Positions 1 through 8,839 of a stretch of DNA of 40,656 nucleotides are shown in pieces. This stretch comes from Desulfovibrionales bacterium. Lineage in GTDB: Bacteria; Desulfobacterota; Desulfovibrionia; Desulfovibrionales; Desulfovibrionaceae. A program made the position numbers and the translations under genes. Within the stretch, counting starts at the first letter, position 1. Each line of letters opens with the position of its first letter. The stretch spans positions 1 to 40,656 of the forward strand of contig JASGMV010000037.1 in assembly GCA_030156255.1 (NCBI GenBank), written 5' to 3'. The notes beneath the pieces are model-generated. The model did not search any database and had not been told where the DNA came from. It was given only the letters and a program-made list of their open reading frames with translations.

Positions 1-2
1 AA

Positions 3-461
3 ACGCTCGATAGATTCGCCATGAACCTGGCCACGCTGGGCCCCATAGGCCGGCTGCCCAAAGCGCCGGGAACGTGGGGCTCGGCCTTCGCGGCCGCCAT
101 CGCTCCATGGTTTTTTCTCCCTTTCGGCTGCCTGGCCCGTCTCGCAGCGCTGATCCTGCTTTTCCTCGCTGGAGTCTGGGCCGCCCACCGGACGGAGGCC
201 GTTTCGGGCGTCCACGACGCCTCCTGCGTGATCATCGACGAGCTTGTGGGCCAGTGGATCGCCATGCTGCCGCTGGCTGCGTCCGCCTCGGCCTGGGAGA
301 TCCTCATCGCCCTGGCCCTCTTTCGGCTGTTCGACATCATCAAGCCATGGCCCGTCTCCACCCTGGACCGCAACGTTCCCGGCGGCCTCGGAGCCATGGT
401 CGACGACGTTGCGGCGGGAGCTCTGGCCGCCGCGGCGCTCTACGTCGTTTTGCTTTTCTAG
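3..461 (+). CDS. pgpA: Phosphatidylglycerophosphatase A, 5'-truncated by window edge
   Basis: PgpA removes the phosphate from phosphatidylglycerophosphate to give phosphatidylglycerol at the inner membrane. The N-terminal family signature GRLPKAPGTWGS is clear, followed by hydrophobic helices and the acidic segment HDASCVIIDELVGQW, which fits the Asp/Glu metal-binding region of the family. A second conserved stretch, LFDIIKPWPVS, lies near residue 110. The frame is open to the left edge; the residues before the ATG at 21 (TLDRFA) match the usual lead-in to this signature, so the true start is probably outside the window and that ATG is internal. The TAG stop coincides with the first bases of a dispersed three-hairpin repeat. 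Confidence 0.9.
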   Translation, partial: TLDRFAMNLATLGPIGRLPKAPGTWGSAFAAAIAPWFFLPFGCLARLAALILLFLAGVWAAHRTEAVSGVHDASCVIIDELVGQWIAMLPLAASASAWEILIALALFRLFDIIKPWPVSTLDRNVPGGLGAMVDDVAAGALAAAALYVVLLF

Positions 462-583
462 GGCAGTTCAACTTTGAAAAAGTTCAACTGCTCGGCAAGG
501 ATTTGTGAGCAAATCCTTGCCGCGAAATGCTTGTACGCGAGCTATGCTCACCGTGAAGCAAGCATTTCAAGCGCCATACGCCC
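459..583 (+). repeat. Three-hairpin dispersed intergenic repeat, copy A
   Basis: About 125 bases built from three consecutive inverted repeats. Arm 1 is gcagttcaacttt / aaagttcaactgc with one central mismatch. Arm 2 is a perfect 12-base stem, ggcaaggatttg, with a 4-base loop. Arm 3 is gaaatgcttg / caagcatttc enclosing a smaller dyad. Copies of the same design lie at 36505-36631 and, partly decayed, at 14420-14515. The element starts on the TAG stop of pgpA. The right boundary is approximate, set by alignment to copy C. It could end the transcript or stabilise its 3' end; it encodes no protein. Confidence 0.8.
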
Positions 584-748
584 AGACACGTTGCAACGGC
601 CTTCAAGCCTGCTTATAAATCAGTAGCATCCCCGTAACCGATCCGAGGCGTTCGCCATGCTATGGTGCTCGTTAGCGCCTTTGCGGGGCTTTTGTCTTTT
701 CCGGCAAACCTTCATCCATGAACGATCCGCAGAACAACTGAGGTTTTT

Positions 749-1393
749 ATGAGAACAATCCTCGCCTTCAACGGCAGTCCTCGCAAAAAAGAGAATACGT
801 CGACCCTGCTCCAGAGCGCCCTGGACGGCGCCGCCTCCGTCGGGGCGAAGACCCGGCTCGTCCACCTGTACAGCCTCAACTACAAGGGCTGCATCAGCTG
901 CTACCAATGCAAAAGGATCAGCGGTAAAAGCCTGGGCAAGTGCGCGGTCAAGGACGACTTGTCGCCGATTTTCGAAGCGGTCGAACAGGCGGACGCCGTG
1001 CTCTTCGGCTCACCCATCTATTTCGGAAACATCACCGGCGAAATGCGCTCTTTTCTGGAGCGTCTGCTCTACCCCCACCATGTGTACGACAAGAACCGCA
1101 CGTCACTCTTCAAAAAAAGAATATCCACCGGCTTCATCTACACCATGGCCGTCACCGAAGACAGGATGAACGAGCTGCATTACCAGCAGAACCTACAGGG
1201 CATGGAATCGTTCATCGACCATATTCTGGGCGATATTCGCATCATGAATGCCTGCGACATGCTCCACACGGACGACTACTCCATCATGGAGGCCTCGGCC
1301 TTCGACATCGAGGCGAAACAAAGGCGCCATGAGGAAATTTTTCCTCTCGAACGCCAGAAGGCTTTTGAACTCGGAAAAAGCCTGGTCGCCTGA
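749..1393 (+). CDS. Flavodoxin-fold NADPH-dependent FMN reductase / iron-sulfur flavoprotein-like
   Basis: A 214-residue flavodoxin-fold protein. The start FNGSPRKKENTSTLL is the FMN phosphate-binding loop (residues 7-21), and GSPIYFGNITGEM (87-99) is the second flavin-contacting loop. Cysteines at 48, 51, 54 and 65 (CISCYQC, then a spaced Cys) resemble the compact cysteine motif of iron-sulfur flavoproteins, although the last spacing is longer than usual, so cluster binding is an inference. Family members reduce quinones, FMN or small electrophiles with NAD(P)H or ferredoxin electrons in the cytoplasm. It is a single gene; a weak ribosome site (tgagg) lies 6 bases before the ATG. The substrate cannot be told from sequence. 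Confidence 0.85.
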   Translation: MRTILAFNGSPRKKENTSTLLQSALDGAASVGAKTRLVHLYSLNYKGCISCYQCKRISGKSLGKCAVKDDLSPIFEAVEQADAVLFGSPIYFGNITGEMRSFLERLLYPHHVYDKNRTSLFKKRISTGFIYTMAVTEDRMNELHYQQNLQGMESFIDHILGDIRIMNACDMLHTDDYSIMEASAFDIEAKQRRHEEIFPLERQKAFELGKSLVA

Positions 1394-1399
1394 CCCAAA

Positions 1400-1446
1400 G
1401 CAAGCGGCCCGCCAATCGGCTTTGTCGCCAATTGCGGGCCGCTTGC
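1400..1446. terminator. Hairpin between convergent genes, possible bidirectional terminator
   Basis: gcaagcggcccgc at 1400-1412 pairs perfectly with gcgggccgcttgc at 1434-1446, and the stem extends a little further inward. It lies 6 bases past the stop of the FMN-reductase gene and is shared with the convergent acyl-CoA synthetase gene. No T-run follows on either side, so intrinsic termination is uncertain. Confidence 0.45.
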
Positions 1447-1517
1447 ATAACGGCAACGAGCAACGAGACGCAAACCTTCCCATCCCCAAATTTTAAGGGA
1501 AGAAAGAGCGCCCCAGA

Positions 1518-3164
1518 TTACTTCCTGTACTTCTTCATATCCCGCGCCCGGATCTCAGCCCGCTTGATTTTTCCGCTGATGGTTTTGGGCAGCTCATCCA
1601 CGTATTCGATAATCCGCGGATACTTGTACGGCGCGGTCACGGACTTGACGTGCTTCTGAATGTCCTTTGTCAGTTCATCGGAAGATTCGTACCCCGGCGC
1701 CAAGGCCAGCGTCGCCTTGACCGCCTGTCCCCGTATGGGGTCCGGCACGCCGGTGACGGCGGCCTCCATCACGGCCGGATGGGTGATGAGTGCGCTCTCC
1801 ACCTCGAACGGCCCGATGCGGTAGCCTGAAGATTTGATCAGGTCGTCCGTGCGGCCAAGGAACCAGAAATAGCCGTCTTCATCCATCCAGGCCTTGTCTC
1901 CGGTGTGGTAGTAGCCGTCGGGCATCGCCGCCGCCGTACGCCCCGGCTCCTCCAAATACCCGGTAAACAGCCCCACCGGCTTCTTGGGGGCCACCTTGAT
2001 GCAGATTTCCCCCTCCTGGCCTACATCGCAAAGCGCGCCGTCATCGTCGAACAAGGCCAGCTCCCATCCCGGCGCCGGCCGGCCGATGGAGCCGGGTTTC
2101 GGCTCCATGAACGGCAAGGTGGCGATTTGCAGGCACGTTTCCGTCTGGCCGTACCCCTCGTAAATCGGCAGGCCCGTGGCTTCCTTCCAGGCGAGAAACA
2201 CGCCGGCGTTGAGCAGCTCGCCGGCCGTGGTGCAGTGGCGAAGGTGAGAGAGGTCGTAATTCTCCAGTTCCTGCCGGATGAGAAACCGGTAGACCGTAGG
2301 CGGGGCGCAAAAAGAGGTGATCTTGTACTCGGACAAAATCTGCAACAGCCCCTGCGGATCAAATTTTCCCCGGAAATCCCAGACAAAGATAGCCGCCTTG
2401 GCCATCCATTGGCCGTAAAACTTGCCCCACACGGCCTTGCCCCAGCCCGTGTCGGCCAGGGTCAAATGCAAATCGCCCTCGCGCAGGTCGTGCCAATACA
2501 CGCCCGTGATCCAGTGCCCTATGGGATAGGTGTGGTCGTGGGAGACCATTTTCGGCATGCCGGTGGTGCCGGAGGTGAAAAAGACCAGCAGCGGGTCGCG
2601 GCCCCCCGGTCGGGGCTCCGGAGGAGTGAACGGCTTCGCCTGCTCGACCACGTCGCGATAGCTGACCCAGCCGTCCCTCAACGGGGCCTCGCCGACCTGG
2701 ACGCACAGGTTCAAAGACGGGCATTCGGAGCGCACGGAGTCGACCCGGTCGTCCACGGAGTCCTCGACAATGGCGCACCGAATCTTGGCGTGGTTGATCC
2801 GGAACTCTATGTCCGGCCCGGTGAGCAAGGAAGGCGAGGGCACGGGAACGGCCCCGATCTTGTGCAGGGCGAGCATGGACACCCAGAACTCCACTCTCCG
2901 GTACAAAATGAGCATGACCGGGTCGCCGGCGGCCAGCCCCTGCTCGGCCAGCCCCGAGGCCAAGCGGTCCGATTGCTCTCTGAACCAGGCGAAATCGTAT
3001 GTTGCCGCTCGCCCCGCGTCGTCCACATGAATCATGGCCGTGGCGGTCGGAGTCGCCAGCGCCATGGCGTCCAACACGTCATACGCAAAGTTGAAATTCG
3101 CCGGAACGTCCAGAGTAAACTTCTCCAGCAGTTCCTCATAAGAATTGCAATCAATCTTTTGCAT
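1518..3164 (-). CDS. Acyl-CoA synthetase (AMP-forming, ACSM/acetyl-CoA-synthetase-like)
   Basis: A 548-residue member of the ANL adenylate-forming superfamily that activates a carboxylic acid to acyl-AMP and then acyl-CoA. The ATP-binding P-loop TSGTTGMPK is at 197-205, the adenine motif YEGYGQTET near 340, the hinge region GDKAWMDEDGYFWFLGRTDD near 430, and the catalytic lysine in PKTISGKIKR near 533. Full length and intact. The closest family style is medium-chain or aryl acid synthetase, but the acid is not predictable. A good ribosome site (gaagga, 4 bases ahead) supports the ATG. It lies 153 bases downstream of an XRE-cupin regulator on the same strand, so that regulator probably controls it. 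Confidence 0.9.
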   Translation of the reverse strand: MQKIDCNSYEELLEKFTLDVPANFNFAYDVLDAMALATPTATAMIHVDDAGRAATYDFAWFREQSDRLASGLAEQGLAAGDPVMLILYRRVEFWVSMLALHKIGAVPVPSPSLLTGPDIEFRINHAKIRCAIVEDSVDDRVDSVRSECPSLNLCVQVGEAPLRDGWVSYRDVVEQAKPFTPPEPRPGGRDPLLVFFTSGTTGMPKMVSHDHTYPIGHWITGVYWHDLREGDLHLTLADTGWGKAVWGKFYGQWMAKAAIFVWDFRGKFDPQGLLQILSEYKITSFCAPPTVYRFLIRQELENYDLSHLRHCTTAGELLNAGVFLAWKEATGLPIYEGYGQTETCLQIATLPFMEPKPGSIGRPAPGWELALFDDDGALCDVGQEGEICIKVAPKKPVGLFTGYLEEPGRTAAAMPDGYYHTGDKAWMDEDGYFWFLGRTDDLIKSSGYRIGPFEVESALITHPAVMEAAVTGVPDPIRGQAVKATLALAPGYESSDELTKDIQKHVKSVTAPYKYPRIIEYVDELPKTISGKIKRAEIRARDMKKYRK

Positions 3165-3184
3165 GATGTCCTTCTCGTGGGCTG

Positions 3185-3291
3185 ACAGACGGATCAGTCA
3201 TCATCCTGCTTCAGGAAAACGCCAGGATCGCGCTCCAGGCTCGCCGGTCCAGCGCTCCGCGCGCCAAACGGACGCGGCATGATCCGTCTGT
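3185..3291. repeat. Widely spaced perfect 12-base inverted repeat between regulator and synthetase genes
   Basis: acagacggatca at 3185-3196 is the exact reverse complement of tgatccgtctgt at 3280-3291, with 83 bases between. The pair nearly fills the gap between the XRE-cupin gene and the acyl-CoA synthetase gene. On the minus strand a run of seven T lies just before the first arm. It could be two half-operators, a long-range RNA stem, or a mobile-element scar. Its function is unknown. Confidence 0.55.
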
Positions 3292-3317
3292 AAAAAAAGG
3301 GGAGTGCAAACAAATAA

Positions 3318-3878
3318 TTAGGTGATGACGTCCAGAAGCCGTACTTGCCCGCCGTCCAGACCGCGCAAGGCGTGGGGAGTCATGGAGTCGAAATATAGAC
3401 TGTCGCCAGGCTCCAAGGTCAAAGACGTCCCACCCAGGGAGATTTCCAGCCGTCCTTCCAGAATGTACATGAACTCATGGCCTTCATGCGTATGTTGCAC
3501 CATATCCTTCGCTTCTTTGGCGGGAACGACAACAAGAAAAGGCTCCATGCGGCGATTAATGAAGTTGGACGCAAGGCTGGAGTAACCGTAGTCCTTGCGC
3601 CGGTCGACGGTAAGCCCACGGCCGCTGCGGGTCACCGTGTAGCGTTGCAGGTGCGGCTCTCCGCCGCTCAGCAACACTGTCGTATCCACTCCGCACGCCT
3701 GAGCCGCCTTGAACAGATAACTGGCCGGAATTTCCGTCTCTCCGGATTCGAATTGCAAAACCTCTTCGGGAGCGGCTCCGACGCGGGCCGCCATCTGCTC
3801 AGGGCTCAGGCCGACGGACTCCCGAAGCTCACGAAGCCGGGGGGCTATTTCCCTGGCTGGCGCGGCAGGATCGCTCAT
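3318..3878 (-). CDS. XRE-family transcriptional regulator with C-terminal cupin sensor domain
   Basis: A 186-residue protein: helix-turn-helix domain at about residues 11-68 (LRELRESVGLSPEQMAARVG) and a cupin_2 domain at about 108-185, with likely metal-binding residues H129, H131, H134/E135 and H169 (HTHEGHEFMYILEG, then PHALRG). Such proteins bind a small ligand in the cupin barrel and control neighbouring metabolic genes. The frame extends upstream to 4010, but the ATG at 3878 has the only convincing ribosome site (aaggag, 8 bases ahead) and begins at the domain. A perfect 14-base palindrome 39 bases upstream is a candidate autoregulatory operator. The acyl-CoA synthetase follows on the same strand. 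Confidence 0.88.
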   Translation of the reverse strand: MSDPAAPAREIAPRLRELRESVGLSPEQMAARVGAAPEEVLQFESGETEIPASYLFKAAQACGVDTTVLLSGGEPHLQRYTVTRSGRGLTVDRRKDYGYSSLASNFINRRMEPFLVVVPAKEAKDMVQHTHEGHEFMYILEGRLEISLGGTSLTLEPGDSLYFDSMTPHALRGLDGGQVRLLDVIT

Positions 3879-4246
3879 AATAAACGCTCCTTCTCTGCGG
3901 CCTGTCTCCAAGCCGTTTGTCGATCGACAATATGGCGAAAAAGAATGCCTGGAGATAGCATGGAAAAGTTCACTTTTCAACGAGTTACAAAATCGTATGT
4001 AAACAAACACTTACATTTTTATCCGCCATTTTTTTTCACGCCATCTTTCGCGCTATCCGCCACGGGAGCAAAGCGTCCGATCCTTTGCGGAGGATGTATT
4101 GACAAGCCTGCGTGGAAAGCTGATCTTCCGTTACGAACGGACCCATCATTCTCATGACCGGCCACGAGCGACGTCGCGAGCGCTTCAGAGCCCGCTGGCG
4201 AACCTCTGGAAAAAACTTCAACAACCTCCAAAAAAAGCGCGCCAAT
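3879..4246. other. Divergent intergenic region between regulator and antiporter operons
   Basis: This 368-base region must hold the promoters for the XRE-cupin/synthetase unit (minus) and the antiporter operon (plus). It is locally AT-rich at 3950-4035. Besides the 14-base palindrome it contains gaaaagt-tc-acttttc (3963-3978) and atgtaa-N8-ttacat (3997-4016), both perfect dyads. I could not fix a -35/-10 pair with confidence. Reading frames crossing it show no protein-like features. Confidence 0.4.
3917..3930. promoter_or_regulatory. Candidate operator: perfect 14-base palindrome
   Basis: ttgtcgatcgacaa is a perfect palindrome 39 bases upstream of the XRE-cupin start codon, where an autoregulating repressor would bind. 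The size fits an XRE dimer. Assignment to this regulator is inferred from position only. Confidence 0.45.
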
Positions 4247-6256
4247 ATGCCCCTGCTGCAGCACATACTCATTCTGATCGTTCTTTCATTGGGAATCGTC
4301 CTGATCTGCCGCCGCCTCGGCCTGCCTTCGGTCATCGGTTTTCTGGCCACGGGCGTGCTCATAGGACCCTACGGATTCGCCGTCATCGACCAGGCCCACG
4401 AGGTGGACTTTCTGGCCGAGATGGGCGTCATCCTCCTGCTCTTCACCATCGGCATCGAATTTTCGTTCAAAAAGCTTCTGGCGTTGAAACGCGTGACCCT
4501 CATCGGGGGACTCGTGCAGGTGGTCGCAACGAGCCTGCTGGTATACGCCATCCTCGTCTGGGGGCTGCACGTCCAACCGTCCGCCAGCTTGGTGTTCGGT
4601 TTCGCCGTCGCCCTGAGCAGCACCGCCATCTGCCTGAAAATCCTCCAGGAACGCACGGAGATGGACGCGCCGCATGGCCGCCTCAGCTTCGGCGTGCTCA
4701 TTTTCCAGGACATCGTAGTGGTGCCCATGATGCTGGTCATCCCTCTGCTCTCCGGGGAATTCCAGTTTTCCGCCTCGGGATTGCTCACCGTTGGGGCTGA
4801 GGCGCTGGGTGTGGCTGCGCTGGTGGCGGTGCTGGCCATATGGGCCGCGCCCAAGCTTTTTTTATTGGTGGCGAAGCTGCGGGATCAGGAGCTGTTTCTT
4901 CTCACCGTGGCGAGCCTGTGCCTGTTCGTCGCCTGGTTGACGTACAGCCTTGGCATGTCGCTGGCTCTTGGCGCGTTTTTGGCGGGATTGATCATTTCCG
5001 AATCGGAGTTCAACCATCAGGCCCTGGCCAGCGTGCTCCCCTTCCGGGACGTTTTCACCAGCTTTTTCTTCATCTCCATCGGAATGTTGCTGAACGTGGA
5101 CTTCGTGCTGGCCCATCCCCTGACCGTGATCCTCGCCGCTCTCGCGGCCATGCTGTTGAAAATTTTGGGCGCCGGTTTTGCGGCCTTTTTACTGGGATAC
5201 CCCCTCAGGACGGTGATCCTGGCGGCCCTGGCCCTCTGCCAAGTGGGAGAATTCTCCTTCATCCTGGCCAAGAGCGGCGTGGAGTACGGATTGATCGCCG
5301 ACTACGGATACCAACTCTTCCTGTCCTTGACCGTCGTGACCATGGCGCTTGCTCCGCTGTGCATCGCCATCGGGCCGAAGGCGGCCGAGATCGTCTCCAG
5401 GCTGCCGCTGCCCAGATTTTTCGCCAAAGGCCTTTATCCGGTGGCCGACTTCAGCGAGCAGGACCACATGGCCCAACTCACGAACCATCTGATCATCGTG
5501 GGCTACGGCCTGGTGGGCCGGCAACTGGCCTTGGCGGCCCGCAACTGGAAAATCCCCCACGTCATTATCGAAGGCAATCCGGAAACCGTGCGCACCGAGC
5601 GTAAGAAGGGCGTTCCGATCTTTTTCGGCGACGCCTCCCGTGCGGCCATCCTGGATCACGCAAAAATGAGCGAGGCCAAGATCACGGCCGTGACGATTCC
5701 CGATCCGCTGGCCTTGCGCACGGTGGTGCAATTGGCCCGCAACATGAATGCGTCCCAGTGCATCATCGTCCGCTCCCGGTACCACAGCGACGCCCAGGAA
5801 CTCATGAAACTCGGCGCCAGCGAAGTTGTGACGGAAGAATACGAAGCCTCCCTTGAAATCTTTTCCCGGGTGCTGGAAAAAAGCCTGGCTCCGCGTGAGG
5901 AAATCGAACGATTCGCGGCTCTGGTGCGGCGCTCTGGGTACAACATGGACAGCGCCGTGCCGGACTCGGTGGCGAGCAAGTGCGCCATGGCCCTGCCGAA
6001 CATGGACATCCGCCATGTCCTGGTGCAGCACGGCTCCGCAGCGGAAGACGAAACGCTGGAGTCCCTGCGACTGCGAAAGGACCACCTCATCACTGTCCTG
6101 GCCCTGCACAGGAACGGCGAGTTGGATCCGCTGCCCGGCGGCGATGCGCGCCTCGCCGCCGGTGATACGCTGGTGCTGGCCGGACAAATCCAACATTTGC
6201 GCCAAGCGAAAGGGCTGTTTGAGTCCACCGCCAACCCCCGATCGGAGTCGGCATGA
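4247..6256 (+). CDS. CPA2-type monovalent cation:proton antiporter with RCK domains (KefC/YbaL-like)
   Basis: A 669-residue inner-membrane antiporter. Residues 1-380 hold about 12 hydrophobic helices of the Na+/H+ exchanger fold (LGLPSVIGFLATGVLIGPYG near the start). GYGLVG at 419-424 opens a TrkA-N/RCK nucleotide-binding domain, and the last 90 residues match TrkA-C (LRLRKDHLITVLALHRNGE). The domain order is that of YbaL/KefC, which exchange K+ or Na+ for H+ under nucleotide or ligand control. The frame is open from 4154, but residues before the ATG at 4247 are polar and unlike the family, so the start at MPLLQHILIL is preferred despite no clear ribosome site. Its stop overlaps the next gene in ATGA. 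Confidence 0.88.
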   Translation: MPLLQHILILIVLSLGIVLICRRLGLPSVIGFLATGVLIGPYGFAVIDQAHEVDFLAEMGVILLLFTIGIEFSFKKLLALKRVTLIGGLVQVVATSLLVYAILVWGLHVQPSASLVFGFAVALSSTAICLKILQERTEMDAPHGRLSFGVLIFQDIVVVPMMLVIPLLSGEFQFSASGLLTVGAEALGVAALVAVLAIWAAPKLFLLVAKLRDQELFLLTVASLCLFVAWLTYSLGMSLALGAFLAGLIISESEFNHQALASVLPFRDVFTSFFFISIGMLLNVDFVLAHPLTVILAALAAMLLKILGAGFAAFLLGYPLRTVILAALALCQVGEFSFILAKSGVEYGLIADYGYQLFLSLTVVTMALAPLCIAIGPKAAEIVSRLPLPRFFAKGLYPVADFSEQDHMAQLTNHLIIVGYGLVGRQLALAARNWKIPHVIIEGNPETVRTERKKGVPIFFGDASRAAILDHAKMSEAKITAVTIPDPLALRTVVQLARNMNASQCIIVRSRYHSDAQELMKLGASEVVTEEYEASLEIFSRVLEKSLAPREEIERFAALVRRSGYNMDSAVPDSVASKCAMALPNMDIRHVLVQHGSAAEDETLESLRLRKDHLITVLALHRNGELDPLPGGDARLAAGDTLVLAGQIQHLRQAKGLFESTANPRSESA

Positions 6257-6432
6257 ATCCCATTTTCCAGGCCGTCTGGCGCATTCTGGCCAAAAACAAG
6301 CCGCGCTGCCCGAAATGCGGCGCGCCATTGCCCAAGCGATCCCGCCTGCAAACAGTAACGTGCCCCCAATGCCGGGCGCAGGTTCGCAGCGTTTCGGGAC
6401 AAGGCCGCGGCGCAGGCGGAGGCGACGCCTAA
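6253..6432 (+). CDS. Small zinc-ribbon protein
   Basis: A 59-codon gene starting in an ATGA overlap with the antiporter stop, which implies translational coupling. The product has two CPxC knuckles (CPKC at residues 19-22 and CPQC at 37-40), the pattern of a zinc ribbon, then a Gly/Ala-rich tail. N-terminal residues MNPIFQAVWRILAK are amphipathic. It is a plausible real gene because of the overlap, the Cys spacing and the 39-base gap to the next gene. Role unknown; such proteins can bind nucleic acid or act as small adaptor subunits. Confidence 0.7.
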   Translation: MNPIFQAVWRILAKNKPRCPKCGAPLPKRSRLQTVTCPQCRAQVRSVSGQGRGAGGGDA

Positions 6433-6471
6433 ACCGACCGCGATCAGGCAGTTGAGGACAGGACGTCGAGC

Positions 6472-8832
6472 ATGGGCATACGCGCTAAAATTCTTCTGGC
6501 CTTGGGATGCGCCAGCCTTGCATCCGCGGTGTCCAGTTGGCTGGTCGAATATCTGGTCCCTTCCGACATCCTGGACCACGGCCTGCTGGTGGTTTGCGCC
6601 GCTCTGGGCTGTTCGGCGGCGGCCTTCGCCGCGGCCTGGATCGCCCTCGAAATCGGCTGTCTGTCGGACATCTCCAGACTCCGGGAACACCTCCAACGAA
6701 TATCCTTGGGACTCCCGCCGGACCGCGAGCCCCCACGGACCAGGGAATTCGCGGAAATGGCCGATCAGGCGGACCGGATGCTCTTTGCGGCGACCCGCCG
6801 GCATGCGTTGCTGCGTACTGCGATGGAAGCTTCAAACATCCCGGTCTGTGTCCTGGACGACCGCCTCGGCGTCATTTTCGCAAACACGGCCTTTCAGCGT
6901 ATCATCCCGAAGGATGCACACCCGTCAGCGCCGGACGGCGGCGGCAATTTATCCGAGGCGTTGCCGCCGCCCATCCGCGACACGGTTCTCGACGCCCTCT
7001 CCGGCTTGAATTCCGAAACCCCCCGGACGGACTTTCGTCACGCCATGGCGATGAACCGGGACGACGCGCGCGAGTACGACTGGAGCGTAACGGCCGTCTT
7101 CGGGGACCAGGAAAAACTGTCCTGCGCGCTGCTCTCGCTGCAGGAGGCCGCTGCGGCGCCCGTCTCCGTGGAGGGAAAAGACGCCTGGGCCGCCGCGGCG
7201 CTGCGCGACCTGACGGAAATCCACACCCTCCAGGCCGACCTGCGGCGCAGGGAATTTCTGCTGGATTTGGCCCAGGACCCCATCTGCCTCGTGGACCGGG
7301 ACCAGCGCTACGCCTGGGCCAACAACGCCTATCTGCTGCGCCTCGGTTTGGCCCGGGAGGAGTTGGTCGGCAAGACGCGAAGCGAATTGCTGGATGGAGC
7401 AGAAAGAGAGCAAATATTCACCCAGCAACGCGACATCTGCCTGTCGGGCCGGGAAACCACCATCACCATCGATGAAACCGGGGGCGACGGCGAGACGCGG
7501 AGATATGAAATCCATTGCGCGCCATATCCGGGAGAAGCAACGGACGCAACGCACATCGGCGCCGTGTACCGAAATATCACGAAAAGATGGCGGGCCGAAC
7601 GCACGGCGCTTCGAAACAGCGAACAGCTGGCTCTCATGGTGGAGTCCATCAGCTCCATCCTGATTGTTCTGGACGGAGAAGACGTCGTGGCCCATTGGAA
7701 CGAGACCGCAGCCCGGGTTTTCGGAATGGACGCCGATGCGGCCGTGGGCCGGCCGCTGCTCGAATTGGGGCTGGGCTGGTCCGCGGAAACGCTTTCAAAA
7801 TACCTGGCGGATTGCCGGCGACAAAGGGAGGCGCTGCGCATCGAATCGCTCCCCTACCATCGCCCAGGCGAACAACCCAAGGCTCTGGGCCTGACGCTGA
7901 ATCCATCGCACGACGGCCCCAACAAGAGCGCCGTGCTCATACTCGGCAACGACATCACGGACATCCAGACCCGGCAAATGCGGGCGATCCATGAACAAAA
8001 AATGCATTCCATCGGACAGCTCACAGCCGGCGTCGCCCACGAGCTCAACACTCCCGCCCGGTTCGTCAGCAACAACATCCGCTTCCTCGAAGAGGGATTC
8101 GACGACCTCCTGGCCCTGCTGGCGGCCTATGAAGATCTCGCCGAAGGGCTGCGCGAGGGCCGCGATCCCGGCGAACTGCTGCAAAACATCAGCGCCCTGG
8201 CCGAGGAGGCCGACCTGAAATTCCTATTCAGGGAAATTCCGCCCGCCATTTCCCAATCCCTTCGCGGCATGGAGCGCGTCAGCCAAATTCTGCAAACCAT
8301 GAAGCAGTTCTCCCATCCGGGCGCCACCCCCAAACAGCTCGTGGACGTGAACCAGGCCGTGGAGAACACGTGCCTGGTCACGCGCGGGGAATGGAAGCGC
8401 TCCTCCAAACTCGTTTTGGACCTGGAGCCAGGGCTTCCGCAAATCATGGCCATGCCGGTCGAACTGAACCAGGCCCTGCTCAACGTGGCGCTCAATGCGG
8501 CCCAGGCCAACGAAGAGACCGCACCCGGCCGCGACGGGCTCGGCGAACTCATCGTCCAAACGAGGCTCGCCGACGACATGGAGCACGTCCTGATCCGCAT
8601 ATCGGACTCCGGCCCCGGCGTTGACCCGGCCAACGCAGACAAATTATTCAACCTCTTCTACACCACCAAGGACCCCGGCCGGGGGACGGGCCAAGGGCTC
8701 GCCATCACGCGCTCCATCGTGGAGACGCAGCACGACGGCTCCATCACCTTCGAAAACCGGGCCGAGGGAGGCGTCAGATTCACCATCAGGCTTCCGATTG
8801 GAAAAACAACCGAGGCGAAAACGGCGCGTTGA
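6472..8832 (+). CDS. Membrane-anchored PAS-domain sensor histidine kinase
   Basis: A 786-residue kinase. Two hydrophobic segments (about 5-25 and 38-60) anchor it in the membrane. Three PAS-like regions follow: about 105-230 (weak), 257-375 (clear, ending in a PAC-like GAVYRNITKRW) and 378-495. The dimerisation H-box AHELNTP holds the phospho-acceptor His523; the N-box has Asn675, the G1 box DSGPG begins at Asp712, and the G2 box GRGTGQGLAI follows. All catalytic elements are present, so it should be active. The response regulator starts 7 bases downstream. PAS ligands, such as heme, flavin or nothing, cannot be told. Confidence 0.9.
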   Translation: MGIRAKILLALGCASLASAVSSWLVEYLVPSDILDHGLLVVCAALGCSAAAFAAAWIALEIGCLSDISRLREHLQRISLGLPPDREPPRTREFAEMADQADRMLFAATRRHALLRTAMEASNIPVCVLDDRLGVIFANTAFQRIIPKDAHPSAPDGGGNLSEALPPPIRDTVLDALSGLNSETPRTDFRHAMAMNRDDAREYDWSVTAVFGDQEKLSCALLSLQEAAAAPVSVEGKDAWAAAALRDLTEIHTLQADLRRREFLLDLAQDPICLVDRDQRYAWANNAYLLRLGLAREELVGKTRSELLDGAEREQIFTQQRDICLSGRETTITIDETGGDGETRRYEIHCAPYPGEATDATHIGAVYRNITKRWRAERTALRNSEQLALMVESISSILIVLDGEDVVAHWNETAARVFGMDADAAVGRPLLELGLGWSAETLSKYLADCRRQREALRIESLPYHRPGEQPKALGLTLNPSHDGPNKSAVLILGNDITDIQTRQMRAIHEQKMHSIGQLTAGVAHELNTPARFVSNNIRFLEEGFDDLLALLAAYEDLAEGLREGRDPGELLQNISALAEEADLKFLFREIPPAISQSLRGMERVSQILQTMKQFSHPGATPKQLVDVNQAVENTCLVTRGEWKRSSKLVLDLEPGLPQIMAMPVELNQALLNVALNAAQANEETAPGRDGLGELIVQTRLADDMEHVLIRISDSGPGVDPANADKLFNLFYTTKDPGRGTGQGLAITRSIVETQHDGSITFENRAEGGVRFTIRLPIGKTTEAKTAR

Positions 8833-8839
8833 GACGACA

